A DNA stretch of 64,000 bases from Rhizobium sp. WYCCWR10014 (GCF_001657485.1 NZ_LXFU01000046.1:1-64000), one strand, 5' to 3'. Counted from the stretch's first letter, positions 8,716-17,193 are shown. Made by a program: numbers and translations. Notes: generated from the sequence alone by a model not told the origin.

Positions 8716-10080
8716 ATGGCTAGACCTCACGCATTGTTACTCGCCACGGGCCTCTTCCTGCCTTTTGCAGGGTTCCCGTTTTCGCCACATCTGACACTGA
8801 CTGCCACAGCGCAGGAGCCTGCCGCCTCCAGTCCCGTCGCGGTGGAAGACGACACGCCGGCGCCGCTGAGCGAGGACGAGCTCGAAATCCTGGTGGCGCG
8901 GATTGCGCTATATCCGGACGAACTGGTTGCGCTTGTCACGTCGGCCTCGCTCTATCCGCTGCAGGTGGTGGAAGCAGCCCGGTTTCTCGAAACCTTGAAG
9001 AAGCAACCCGGGCTCAAGCCGAAGACGACGTGGGACGGCAGCATCGTATCGCTACTGAATTATCCTCAGATCGTGACGATGATGAGCGAGGATCTGGACT
9101 GGACGCAGTCTCTCGGAGAGGCGCTCTCCTATCAGCAGAAGGACGTTCTGATCGCCATACAGCAACTGCGCGACAAAGCGGTCGCCGATGGCATCATCAA
9201 GACCGACGACAAGATCAAGGTCAGTCAGGAGAACGACAACGTGGTGATCGTCTCCGCCAGTCCTGACAAGATCTATGTTCCGCAGTATGCGCCGGAGATG
9301 CTGTATGAACCGAACTATGTGGCCGCGCCGATCGGCTACTATTCCGAGCCGTATCCGAACTACTACTATCCGACCGCCACCTTTTTCGCGGGCGTGGTGA
9401 CGGGAGCGGTGTGGGCCGCTGCCGTTGACTGGAACCGCTGGGGCGTGTGGGGCGGGCGCTGGAACGGCAACGTCGATATTGATTGCAACAACTGTTTGAA
9501 CAACATCAACGGCAAGGTGAATATCAACGACGTCGACTGGAAAAACGTCGACCGCAGCAAGATCAGGTTCGACAGCGCGCAGTTCAACAAGATCGACCGC
9601 AGTTCTTTCCGGACCAGTATCGAGGCGAATGCCGGTAACAAGGTCGGAGCAAGAGGCAACGATCGTGCGAACACGATCCGCAACCAGCCAGGCACAGTCA
9701 GTGTCAACGATGTCCGCAAGAGCAAGATCGATGCGGACAGGGTAAATGCCGGCCGCAACCAGGCAGGCAATACCGGAGCGGCTCTTGGGGGCGGGAAGGG
9801 AGTGCAGGCTGCGCAGAACCGCAGGCCTGAGGCAAGGACGCCGAACAGGGCTGCCGAAAACGCAAGGCCCGAGGTCAACGCCAAACGTCCGGTCGCAAAG
9901 CCGAAGCCTGCGGCACGGGTCGACAGCCGGCCCAGAAAGCCTTCGGCACTCGGTCAGGTGGACAGCGGCAGGCGCGCTCAGATGCAGTCCAGCCGCGGCA
10001 GACAGGCCATGGCCGGAGGCAACCGCGGTGGTGGCGGTGGAGAAATGCGCCGCGGCGGTGGCGGCGGCCGCCGTCGATAA
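8716..10080 (+). CDS. DUF3300 secreted protein
   Basis: 454 aa. A signal peptide (about residues 1-32) is followed by the conserved DUF3300 region, with LVARIALYPDELVALVTSAS, LYPLQVVEAARFL and a Tyr/Pro-rich stretch (IYVPQYAPEMLYEPNY). The second half is low complexity: Asn/Asp/Arg-rich, ending in a Gly/Arg-rich tail (GGGGGEMRRGGGGGRRR), which suggests binding to nucleic acid or anionic polymer in the periplasm. Shine-Dalgarno AAGGAGG lies before the ATG. It is followed after 20 bp by a DUF2950 gene, a common pairing. Biochemical role unknown. Confidence 0.88.
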   Translation: MARPHALLLATGLFLPFAGFPFSPHLTLTATAQEPAASSPVAVEDDTPAPLSEDELEILVARIALYPDELVALVTSASLYPLQVVEAARFLETLKKQPGLKPKTTWDGSIVSLLNYPQIVTMMSEDLDWTQSLGEALSYQQKDVLIAIQQLRDKAVADGIIKTDDKIKVSQENDNVVIVSASPDKIYVPQYAPEMLYEPNYVAAPIGYYSEPYPNYYYPTATFFAGVVTGAVWAAAVDWNRWGVWGGRWNGNVDIDCNNCLNNINGKVNINDVDWKNVDRSKIRFDSAQFNKIDRSSFRTSIEANAGNKVGARGNDRANTIRNQPGTVSVNDVRKSKIDADRVNAGRNQAGNTGAALGGGKGVQAAQNRRPEARTPNRAAENARPEVNAKRPVAKPKPAARVDSRPRKPSALGQVDSGRRAQMQSSRGRQAMAGGNRGGGGGEMRRGGGGGRRR

Positions 10081-10100
10081 CCGGAAGAAGGAGGAAAGTC

Positions 10101-11057
10101 ATGACGAAGTCAGTCAGAAACATGCTTCTGGGTTCGGTGTTCGCTTTTGCGGCTCTCGCCACCAATCCGGTTCCAGCATCTGCAGCAGAGCCATCCGATG
10201 CGACCGTCATCTCGGGATTCGCTTCGCAGAGTGATCCGCCCGTATTCGAGATGCCGGAACAGGCCGTTGACGCCTTCAAGGCGGCGCTGGCGGCCGATGA
10301 TTTCGACAAGTTCGCGGCGCTGCTCGGTATCGATGCAGCGAAAGCAAAGGCAGGTGAAGGGGTGATGGACACTTATGCACAAATCCGGGAGGGCACTCAG
10401 AAGAAGATCGTCGTGAAGGATGTCGATGGCGGCAAGATCATCGAGATCGGCGACAGATTATGGCCTTTGCCATTTCCGATCGTGAAGGGCGACGATGGCA
10501 AATGGGGTTTCGACACCTATGCCGGATTCGAGGAGATCATCAATCGTCGCGTCGGCGAGAACGAATTGCAGACCATCGACACGATGCAGGCCTATGTCGA
10601 CGCCCAAAAGGAATATTCTTCAGCCGACCACGACGATGACGGCGTTCTCGAATATGCCCAGAAACTGATCAGCAGCGACGGCAAAACCGACGGTCTCTAT
10701 TGGTCGCCTGAGTTGGGCGAGGGGGATAGCCCGGCGGGCAACGCTCTCGAAGACAATGCCGCGCTTGATAAGGCCAAGGCCGGGGAAGGTTATTACGGCT
10801 ATCGCTACAGGATCATCGACGGCCAGGGACCGAACATCGCGGGCGGAGAGTTCGACTATGTGATCAACGGCAACATGATCGCAGGATTCGCCCTTATCGC
10901 CTGGCCGATCCGATATGGCGAAACCGGCGTGCACACATTTGTCGTGAACGCGAACGGCACGGTCTACCAAGCCGATCTCGGCCGGGAAACCGAAAAAATA
11001 GCTGCTGGCGTCAGGACCTTCAACCCGGGTGACAATTGGGATGTGACTCCTGATTGA
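10101..11057 (+). CDS. DUF2950 secreted protein
   Basis: 318 aa with a cleavable signal peptide (about residues 1-29, ending PASAAEP). The mature part has the DUF2950 features, including QAVDAFKAALAADDFDKFAA, DGKWGFDTYAGFEEIINRRV, the SADHDDDGVLEYAQKLISS segment and the YYGYRYRIIDGQGPNIAGG stretch. Likely periplasmic. GGAGG lies before the start. It forms a two-gene unit with the DUF3300 gene 20 bp upstream; the conserved pairing implies they act together. No function is established to my knowledge. Confidence 0.88.
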   Translation: MTKSVRNMLLGSVFAFAALATNPVPASAAEPSDATVISGFASQSDPPVFEMPEQAVDAFKAALAADDFDKFAALLGIDAAKAKAGEGVMDTYAQIREGTQKKIVVKDVDGGKIIEIGDRLWPLPFPIVKGDDGKWGFDTYAGFEEIINRRVGENELQTIDTMQAYVDAQKEYSSADHDDDGVLEYAQKLISSDGKTDGLYWSPELGEGDSPAGNALEDNAALDKAKAGEGYYGYRYRIIDGQGPNIAGGEFDYVINGNMIAGFALIAWPIRYGETGVHTFVVNANGTVYQADLGRETEKIAAGVRTFNPGDNWDVTPD

Positions 11058-11138
11058 ACGGGGTCTCGTGTGTTGGGAACCAAGTTTGCTCCACCTCGTT
11101 GCCGCTTCGTACCTGACAAAGATGCAAAGGAGGAAACG

Positions 11139-11372
11139 ATGATTTCCGCAGATCAGATCCGTGAGCATATGGAAGTGCGGGCTGCCGACGGCACCCATGT
11201 CGGCTCAGTCGATCATCTCGACGGCCCGACGCGCATCAAGCTGACCAAACTCGACTCGGAGGACGGCAAGCACCACTTGATCCCGATCGATTGGGTCGAT
11301 CACGTGGATGCTCACGTCCATCTGTCGAAAAACGCCCGGGATGTCCGGATGCAATGGGCTACCATCAACTGA
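11139..11372 (+). CDS. DUF2171 small protein
   Basis: 77 aa starting at the ATG at 11139, preceded by a near-perfect AAGGAGG; the frame is open for 23 more codons upstream but without a ribosome site. It shows the DUF2171 pattern ADQIREHMEVRAADGTHVGS, HLDGPTRIKLTKLD and HLIPIDWVDHVDAHVHL, a PRC-barrel-like beta fold. Cytoplasmic. It is first of several small proteins (DUF2171, DUF2945, DUF3008) that often occur together in stress-induced rhizobial regions. Function unknown. Confidence 0.85.
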   Translation: MISADQIREHMEVRAADGTHVGSVDHLDGPTRIKLTKLDSEDGKHHLIPIDWVDHVDAHVHLSKNARDVRMQWATIN

Positions 11373-11424
11373 TAGCCGATCGGCTGCGGCTTCCGGCCGC
11401 AGCCTTCTTCGAACAGGATGATCG

Positions 11425-11473
11425 GAGCATGATGCCGTCCGGAAACCGCTCACACTTTTCGGCATCATGCTTT
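11425..11473. repeat. Palindromic repeat, GAGCATGATG family (copy 1)
   Basis: About 49 bp with an outer GCATGATG/CATCATGC inverted repeat and an inner CCGGAAA-N10-TTTTCGG hairpin. Near-identical copies occur at 36022-36070 and 51736-51784. It ends 14 bp before the DUF2945 start codon, so it is in the mRNA leader or promoter of that gene. Confidence 0.75.
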
Positions 11474-11487
11474 TAAAGGAGCCGGGA

Positions 11488-11697
11488 ATGTCGAAGCAAT
11501 TAAAGAAGGGCGATGAGGTCAGCTGGAATACCAGCCAGGGAAAGACCGAGGGCAGGGTAGTCAAGAAGCAGAGCGGTCCGACGAAGATCAAAGGCCACAG
11601 CGTGAAGGCATCGAAGGCCGAGCCGCAATATATCGTCCAGAGCGACAAGTCGGGAAAGCGCGCTGCACACAAGCCCGACGAACTCAAAAAGCTTTGA
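11488..11697 (+). CDS. DUF2945 / hypervirulence-associated TUDOR-domain protein
   Basis: 69 aa from the ATG at 11488 (AAAGGAG upstream). The sequence KKGDEVSWNTSQG, EGRVVKKQ and KASKAEPQYIVQSDKSGK matches the small DUF2945 (HVA1 TUDOR) family, a basic single beta-barrel domain. It probably binds nucleic acid or protein (inferred from fold). A palindromic repeat lies directly upstream, and the DUF3008 gene follows after 38 bp. Confidence 0.85.
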   Translation: MSKQLKKGDEVSWNTSQGKTEGRVVKKQSGPTKIKGHSVKASKAEPQYIVQSDKSGKRAAHKPDELKKL

Positions 11698-11735
11698 CGC
11701 CGGCGGCCGTTCTGTTCGAGCAAAAGGAGATCGAT

Positions 11736-11921
11736 ATGCCAGCCAAGTCCAAGGCCCAGCAGAAAGCGGCAGGCGCCGCACTTTCGGCAAAGCGTGGCGA
11801 GACGCCGAAGAGCGAACTCAAAGGCGCCTCGAAACAGATGGTGGAATCCATGAGCGAGAAACAGCTCGAGGAATTTGCCTCAACCAAGAGGAAAGGCAAA
11901 CCTCAGCACGTCTCGAAATGA
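11736..11921 (+). CDS. DUF3008 small basic protein
   Basis: 61 aa from the ATG at 11736, with AAAGGAGA six bases upstream; an earlier ATG at 11694 lacks a ribosome site and overlaps the previous stop. The N-terminus MPAKSKAQQKAAGAALSAKR and the motif ELKGASKQMVESMSEKQLEEF are typical of DUF3008. Lys-rich, helical, cytoplasmic. Function unknown; it sits in the small stress-protein group. Confidence 0.85.
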   Translation: MPAKSKAQQKAAGAALSAKRGETPKSELKGASKQMVESMSEKQLEEFASTKRKGKPQHVSK

Positions 11922-12129
11922 GAGATGTCGAACCGCCATGTATGCCGGACGTTCCCGCCGCTTAACAGCAACGGGCCGTGAACTTGAAAGCGTGCCTCTG
12001 CCACCGGCGGCGGCTGCCTGTGAAGCAAGATTGGCGGTTCGTTCACGGTCGGTGTATGGATTTGACAATCGCTTCGAGGCAATTGCCCCTCAGCTAGAAG
12101 AGCGCATCGCGCTAAAACGGAGTCCGAGA

Positions 12130-12612
12130 TTGGCCGTCGCTTTTACCAAGGAAGAGAGTTTCGAAACCGCTTCAGAAACCCTGCTGCCCGATCGTCCGAT
12201 TTCGGCGCATCCGAACCTTGTTACGGAAGCAGGACTGAAGGCTCTCGAGCTGCGCTTCAAAGAGGCTCGCGAGGCCTATGATGGCGCGAGCACCATCGAA
12301 GACGTGAACGAACGGCGGCGGCAGACAGCCAATCCCTTGCGTGATCTTCGTTACTTAGCCGCAAGACTTCGCACCGCCCAGCTCGTGCCTTACCCCACGT
12401 CAATCGACACCGTCGCCTTCGGCAGCACAGTGACTTTCCGCCGTGACGACGGGCGCGTGCAGACCTATCGTATCGTCGGAGAGGATGAAGCCGATCCCAA
12501 GGCCGGATCGATTTCCTACGTTTCCCCGGTGGCGCGGTTGCTTATGGGCAAGGCTGTCGGCGATGTGGTGGAGACAGGCGGCCAGGAACTGGAAATCATT
12601 GCCATCGCATAG
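12130..12612 (+). CDS. GreA/GreB-family transcription elongation factor-like protein
   Basis: 160 aa from a TTG at 12130 (GGAG eight bases upstream); the frame is open for 85 codons upstream, but that part has no family similarity. The C-terminal half is the GreA/GreB FKBP-like domain: DTVAFGSTVTFRRDDGRVQT, YRIVGEDEADPKAGSISYVS, PVARLLMGKAVGDVVE. The N-terminal coiled coil is short and lacks a clear acidic tip, so it may bind RNA polymerase like Rnk/GreB homologues without strong cleavage activity (inference). Start codon uncertain. Confidence 0.8.
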   Translation: MAVAFTKEESFETASETLLPDRPISAHPNLVTEAGLKALELRFKEAREAYDGASTIEDVNERRRQTANPLRDLRYLAARLRTAQLVPYPTSIDTVAFGSTVTFRRDDGRVQTYRIVGEDEADPKAGSISYVSPVARLLMGKAVGDVVETGGQELEIIAIA

Positions 12613-12725
12613 GAGAGTGCTATTCGCGTAACTCTCATTATTTTGGTACCGTTTGGTACTTTATTTATCGAACCTTTACCATCCGTGGCTAAAACGATGG
12701 CACTCCATCATCGAAAGTCATGCTC

Positions 12726-13079
12726 ATGGTCAGCGCAATTTCCAGTTCTGCATCCACCATTTTGAGTTCAGCCGCTACAACATCGTCTTCCAGTTCGTCG
12801 GATCAGCTTGCCTCTCTCGAGGCACAGCTTGCCGAAAAGAAGGCAGCCCTGTCGGAAACGCAGGACGAGCAGGAGAAGGCCACGATCGAAAAATCCATCG
12901 ATACGCTGGAAGCGAAGATTGCCAAGCTCGAAGCGAGCGAGAGCAGCCAACCTCAGGCGTCTGCTGCATCGAAGCCTGCCGGTGACGCTCCGAAAGAACT
13001 TTCCGGCGAAAGCGAGCGTATCGGCACGACGAATTTTGACGAGACCAGCGAGTTCGGCAGCCGCACGGCTTACGTCTGA
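12726..13079 (+). CDS. Hypothetical coiled-coil protein (FlxA-like)
   Basis: 117 aa from the ATG at 12726; another ATG at 12720 is possible and neither has a strong ribosome site. The N-terminus is Ser/Ala/Thr-rich, followed by one long heptad coiled coil (DQLASLEAQLAEKKAALSET, EKSIDTLEAKIAKLEASE) and a disordered tail. This resembles FlxA-like small proteins, but similarity of low-complexity sequence is weak evidence. It stands alone, with a direct repeat TTTGGTAC in its upstream region. Confidence 0.6.
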   Translation: MVSAISSSASTILSSAATTSSSSSSDQLASLEAQLAEKKAALSETQDEQEKATIEKSIDTLEAKIAKLEASESSQPQASAASKPAGDAPKELSGESERIGTTNFDETSEFGSRTAYV

Positions 13080-13127
13080 TAAAAGCGACCCGGTCACCGG
13101 GATGATGCTGCATTTTTGAGGGATGCA

Positions 13128-14021
13128 TCAAAGACGGCGCTTGGCCACGGTGACGACTTCGCGTGTCAGATCCGCCAGGCGGTCGGCGGCGAGGCGATTT
13201 ATCTGCCAGTAGAGCGGGACGTCGAGCGGCGTGTCGGGCACCAGCTCGACCAGCCGTCCGGATGCGAGGTGCTCGCAAGTCAGCTGGGTCGGGTTCATTC
13301 CCCAGCACATGCCCGAAAGGCTGGCCTCGACGAAGCTCTGCGGTGAAGGCAGCCAGTGGGTGGGATAATCGAGATCGCGTCCGAATGTTCGCCTGATCCA
13401 GCTGCTCTGCAGCCTGTCCTTTTGATTGAAGGTCAGCGCCGGAGCGTTGCTGATCGCCTCTGATGTCACGCCCTGCGGAAAATAGCGTGCGACGAAGTCG
13501 GGGGTTGCCGTTGCATGGTAACGCAGAACGCCGAGGGCAAAACGCCGGCATCCGCGGACCGGTTTTTCCAGGCTGGTGACGGCGGCGATCACCCGTCCGC
13601 GCTGGAGCCATTCGGCAGTATGGTCCTGGTCGTCGACGGCGACGTTCAGCAGATAGGAAGAGCTTTTGGCAAAATTCGAGATGGCTTCGACGAACCATGT
13701 CCCGAGGCTGTCGGCGTTCGTCGCGATTTGAAGCGTGACCCTTTGGCGTGGTTCGTCGGGATCGACGAGGGCCGGCAGTTGCCCGAAGAGTTCTGCTTCG
13801 AGCATGCCGACATTCTCCATATGGCGGCAGAGCCATTCTCCCTTTTCCGTCGCCGTGCACGGCGTGCCTCTGACGATGAGGACGACGCCGAGACGCTCTT
13901 CGAGCTGCTTCACGCGCTGCGAAATGGCCGAAGGAGTCACGTTCAAGGCGGTCGCAGCTCTTTCGAAGCTGCCTGTCTGGACAATAGTTGCGACGGCGCG
14001 AAGAGCGGGATAGTCGAGCAT
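13128..14021 (-). CDS. argP: LysR-family regulator, ArgP/LysG type
   Basis: 297 aa. An N-terminal winged helix (residues 4-60: YPALRAVATIVQTGSFERAA, TPSAISQRVKQLEERLGVVL) is followed by a periplasmic-binding-like effector domain. Full length and sequence style match ArgP/LysG, which senses lysine or arginine and activates the exporter gene. The divergent gene is a LysE/ArgO exporter, which strongly supports this assignment. Palindromes in the shared 100-bp intergenic region are probable binding sites. Confidence 0.88.
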   Translation of the reverse strand: MLDYPALRAVATIVQTGSFERAATALNVTPSAISQRVKQLEERLGVVLIVRGTPCTATEKGEWLCRHMENVGMLEAELFGQLPALVDPDEPRQRVTLQIATNADSLGTWFVEAISNFAKSSSYLLNVAVDDQDHTAEWLQRGRVIAAVTSLEKPVRGCRRFALGVLRYHATATPDFVARYFPQGVTSEAISNAPALTFNQKDRLQSSWIRRTFGRDLDYPTHWLPSPQSFVEASLSGMCWGMNPTQLTCEHLASGRLVELVPDTPLDVPLYWQINRLAADRLADLTREVVTVAKRRL

Positions 14022-14056
14022 CGATTAGTTTCACTTAATCTGGGTAAGCTGGATTA

Positions 14057-14067
14057 ATTAGCCTAAT
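14057..14067. promoter_or_regulatory. Probable ArgP binding site between argP and argO
   Basis: ATTAG-C-CTAAT is a perfect short palindrome. A second imperfect inverted repeat, GATTA...TTAATC, lies a few bases on at about 14023-14040. Both are in the divergent promoter of a LysR regulator and its exporter. Confidence 0.5.
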
Positions 14068-14121
14068 TCTCGAAATAGCGATAGCGCAACCTCACCGAAA
14101 TGAGGGGCGTTGGCCGAAGCG

Positions 14122-14730
14122 ATGAATTTTTCGATCTATGGAACCGGCCTGATGATGGGCCTCAGCCTGATCGTCGCCATCGGCGCGCAGAACGCCTTCA
14201 TCCTCCGCCAGGGCTTGCGCAACGAACATGTCTTCGCAGTCTGCCTCGCCTGCGCGGTCTCGGATGCCGCGCTGATCGTGCTGGGCGTGACCAGCCTCCA
14301 TCAGATCGCCAGGTTCATGCCCTGGCTTGATCCCGTCATGCGTTACGGCGGAGCAATATTTCTGGTCTCGTATGGGGCAAAAAGCCTCTATTCCGCCTTG
14401 CGGTCGTCCGCCGCACTAACTGCCGGGGAGGCCAAAACATCGAGCTTTCGGCAGACGCTGGCGACCTGCCTCGCACTCACCTGGCTCAATCCGCATGTTT
14501 ATCTCGACACCGTGGTGCTGCTCGGCACGATATCGACACGATATCCGGGAGAGCAGGCTTCTTTTGCAGCAGGGGCAGTGACCGGTTCCTTCCTGTTCTT
14601 CTTTTCGCTCGGATATGGCGCGAAGCGGCTGCGGCCGATCTTCTCGAAACCCTCATCCTGGCGCATGCTGGAAACGCTCGTCGCTTTGACGATGTGGATC
14701 ATAGCGTTCAAGCTGCTGGGCGGGTTGTGA
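14122..14730 (+). CDS. argO: LysE/ArgO-family amino acid exporter
   Basis: 202 aa from the ATG at 14122; a TTG at 14110 would add four residues. Six hydrophobic helices and the LysE signature near the N-terminus (LIVAIGAQNAFILRQGLR). It exports basic amino acids (arginine, lysine or toxic analogues) across the inner membrane. Divergent from the ArgP-type regulator. The choice between arginine and lysine as substrate cannot be made from sequence alone. Confidence 0.88.
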   Translation: MNFSIYGTGLMMGLSLIVAIGAQNAFILRQGLRNEHVFAVCLACAVSDAALIVLGVTSLHQIARFMPWLDPVMRYGGAIFLVSYGAKSLYSALRSSAALTAGEAKTSSFRQTLATCLALTWLNPHVYLDTVVLLGTISTRYPGEQASFAAGAVTGSFLFFFSLGYGAKRLRPIFSKPSSWRMLETLVALTMWIIAFKLLGGL

Positions 14731-14742
14731 CCGCCGATCCGC

Positions 14743-15954
14743 TCACGGCGTTTCGGTGGCAGGCTCCTCGTTCGACGAGACGAATCTCAGGAATTGTTCC
14801 TGTGCGCGCGTCGGCATCCAATTGATGCGCAGGGTAAGGCCGATCGGCCGCGCGGTGTGGCTGAGGTCGAGCGGCAATGCCTTGAGGAGGCCGCGTGACA
14901 ATTCCGCCTGGGCCTGCAGGTAGGAAATGCAGCCGAGATGCTCCGTTCCGTTCAGCAGTTCGCGCATCAGGATGAGCGAGCTCGACTCGACGATGCTTGT
15001 TGGCGGGTGGTCCAGGCCTTCGAACAGGGTGTCGAAATGCTGCCGGATCGGCGTGCCGCGCTGGCCGACGATCCATGGATAGGCCGCGAGTTCCTCGACC
15101 GAGAGCTCGGAGCGTGCCGTCAGCGGATGGTTGCTGCCGGCGACGACGACCAGCGTATCGTTGAACAGGAAGCGTTGCTCGACGTCACCGATCGGTGCAG
15201 GATCGCGCAACGCGCCGATCAGGAAATCGATCTCACCGCGCCTCAGGCCGGCAAGCAGATCGGCATAGGGACCTTCCAGAATGTGGATCGGCGTGTTTGG
15301 ACGGAACTTCCGGAACTCGGCGATGGCTCTCGGAAGCACGAAGGAGCGCGAAAGCGGCATCGCACCGACGACGATCCGGCCCGCTTCCTCTGAAAGCGTT
15401 TCGGCGAGATCCACCTCCGCCTGCGCCAGTTCGGCGAAGGCGAGGCGTGCGGCCTGGGCGAGCGTTCCGGCGGCGCGGGTGGCGACGATGCCGTAGGAGG
15501 TCCGCTCGAACAGCGGGCGGGCGGCTTCCTCCTCGAGCTGCGTCACCGCCCGGTGAACGGTCGGTTGGGCCAGGCCGAGCCTGCGAGCGGCAAGCGTGAA
15601 GTTCTCGGCCTCGCGAACGGCAATGAGAGCCTGTAGTTGAGAGGACGTCGCGACCATGCGAAGGCGTGGGCTGAGTTCATTGAGGGCCGGATCGAGGAAG
15701 CCGAAGGCTCTTCGCACGCGCTTTGCCAGGACATCCCCTTGTGCGTTGGCGAACAGTCCTTGCGAGGTCCTGGTAAAAAGGGTTGTTCGCAGGGCGCGCT
15801 CGATCTTGGAGACTGCCTGCGTGACGGCAGGCTGTGAGAGATGGCAGACATCTGCCGCCCTGGTGACGGAATTGGTGTCGACCACTGCCAGGAAAACCCG
15901 GAGGTGGCGGAGGTTGTGCTGGACTTGCGATGCCTGAGATGCTGTCAGATTCAA
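14743..15954 (-). CDS. LysR-family regulator with two tandem HTH domains
   Basis: 403 aa, about 100 longer than normal for the family. It has two LysR winged-helix domains, residues ~15-73 (HLRVFLAVVDTNSVTRAADV, SQPAVTQAVSKIERALRTTL) and ~104-160 (LQALIAVREAENFTLAARRL, AQPTVHRAVTQLEEEAARPL), and then one effector-binding domain from about 190. The start is a TTG overlapping the stop of the oxidoreductase gene (TTGA); no ATG is available before the first HTH. It likely controls the aromatic catabolism genes on the other side of the oxidoreductase; an inverted pair of 17-bp sites lies at 17053-17118. Confidence 0.88.
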   Translation of the reverse strand: MNLTASQASQVQHNLRHLRVFLAVVDTNSVTRAADVCHLSQPAVTQAVSKIERALRTTLFTRTSQGLFANAQGDVLAKRVRRAFGFLDPALNELSPRLRMVATSSQLQALIAVREAENFTLAARRLGLAQPTVHRAVTQLEEEAARPLFERTSYGIVATRAAGTLAQAARLAFAELAQAEVDLAETLSEEAGRIVVGAMPLSRSFVLPRAIAEFRKFRPNTPIHILEGPYADLLAGLRRGEIDFLIGALRDPAPIGDVEQRFLFNDTLVVVAGSNHPLTARSELSVEELAAYPWIVGQRGTPIRQHFDTLFEGLDHPPTSIVESSSLILMRELLNGTEHLGCISYLQAQAELSRGLLKALPLDLSHTARPIGLTLRINWMPTRAQEQFLRFVSSNEEPATETP

Positions 15955-16835
15955 GTCAAATTGCGCTCCAGAATGGCATCCGCCCGCGCTTCCAGAGAAT
16001 TCTCCTCCGTGCGGATGTCCAATTCACCGATCTGCCGCTGCCAGTCGGTCGTTGCCGAGGCCATGCGGTCGGGCAGGCCGAGTTCCCTCAGTGTCGCGGC
16101 GACTTCCTGCATCTCCGCCGCCCGCCGCTTCCCATGGGCCATCATGCGTTCAAGGTTGTAAGCTGCGCGCGCGGTCCAGTCCATCCCCGGATCAGAAGCC
16201 TGGAGAGAGGCGAGCACTGCCTTCTCGACCCCGGCGCGGCGCGCGGCAAGCAGGCATTCCGCAGTCAGCGCTTCGAAACCCTTGATCATCACCGATCGGA
16301 GCATCTTGATCGAGGAGGCTTGCCCGACCTCGTCTCCCGCCGTCTCGACCTTCATGCCGAGGTCGAGGAGCACGCGTTGCGCGCGGTCTGCCTGCGATCC
16401 GGAGATCAGCAGCGGCGTTCGATGACGGGCGGGGTGGACGGGCGACATCACGGCGACGTCGACATAGATGGCGCCGGCGGCTTCGACGAGCTTGGCGGCG
16501 GCCGCCTTCGTCGCGGGGGAGCAGGAATTGCAGTCGAGATACAAGGTGTCCGTGTCGAGGAATTCGGCGACCCGGGTTGCCGCTTCCAGGGCACGGTCTG
16601 CGGTAACCAGGCTGAAGACGGCGCCGGCGTCCGTCAATGCCTGTTCCGGAATTTCGGCGCAGTCGACGCCGAGATCCGAACAGGCCTGGAGCAAATCGCC
16701 ACGCAGGGATGGATCCTCCACCTTTATATCGAATGTGGAGATCCTAGCGGGGGACGCAGCGCCATTCTCGGATTTCCAGCCCGACACAAAGGCCTGCGCT
16801 GCTTCGCCGAATCCGATCGTTGCAATCGCCGACAT
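15951..16835 (-). CDS. NAD(P)-binding 6-phosphogluconate-dehydrogenase-like oxidoreductase (DUF1932)
   Basis: 294 aa from the ATG at 16835. The N-terminal Rossmann motif is GFGEAAQAFVSGW, a variant of GxGxxG. It has the beta-hydroxyacid dehydrogenase-like strand YLDCNSCSPATK, the segment YVDVAVMSPVHPARHRTPLL, and a C-terminal all-helical DUF1932 domain with the catalytic-type Lys in SSIKMLRSVMIKGFEAL. Such genes are frequent in gallate/protocatechuate clusters, but the substrate is not known. It overlaps the LysR gene downstream and is divergent from the dioxygenase genes. Confidence 0.85.
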   Translation of the reverse strand: MSAIATIGFGEAAQAFVSGWKSENGAASPARISTFDIKVEDPSLRGDLLQACSDLGVDCAEIPEQALTDAGAVFSLVTADRALEAATRVAEFLDTDTLYLDCNSCSPATKAAAAKLVEAAGAIYVDVAVMSPVHPARHRTPLLISGSQADRAQRVLLDLGMKVETAGDEVGQASSIKMLRSVMIKGFEALTAECLLAARRAGVEKAVLASLQASDPGMDWTARAAYNLERMMAHGKRRAAEMQEVAATLRELGLPDRMASATTDWQRQIGELDIRTEENSLEARADAILERNLT

Positions 16836-17193
16836 CGGTTTTTCCCTTTCCCTATGCTGCCAGGCAGCTCGTTCCTCGACGTTAAATTGGGCAGGCAGGC
16901 GCGGTCCCGGCCGCGTCTGCCGCACGGCGACGTCTACCTTGTCGGCGGAGGCGTCGATATGTGATGCCTCGACATGAGTCTTCGAGCCCTGATCGTAACC
17001 TTAGGCTGTCCGGATGTGAGGGAAATGCCCATTTCAAAATGATCGGCGACATATAAGAAAAAGCTATAGTTCGCCGCCCGAGGGGATCAACTGAGGCTAT
17101 CCTATAGCGAAAACTTATGAGATCGGCGCAATTCCAAATTGGCAAACGGCAGGCTGAGGCATGAAATCTCGTCAACTAGGAACGCGATATTCA
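16836..17193. promoter_or_regulatory. Divergent promoter region with an inverted pair of 17-bp sites
   Basis: No gene is supported in these 358 bp. ATAAG-N5-GCTATAG occurs at 17053-17069 and again in the opposite orientation at 17102-17118, 32 bp apart. The sites are good candidates for binding by the tandem-HTH LysR regulator encoded nearby. Confidence 0.5.

Noticed and set aside
11875..12129. Longer N-terminus for the GreA/GreB-like protein
   Set aside because: The 85 extra codons start within the DUF3008 gene and show no family similarity.
16882..17175. 97-codon frame on the - strand in the divergent promoter
   Set aside because: Covers the inverted 17-bp sites and has no motif or ribosome site.
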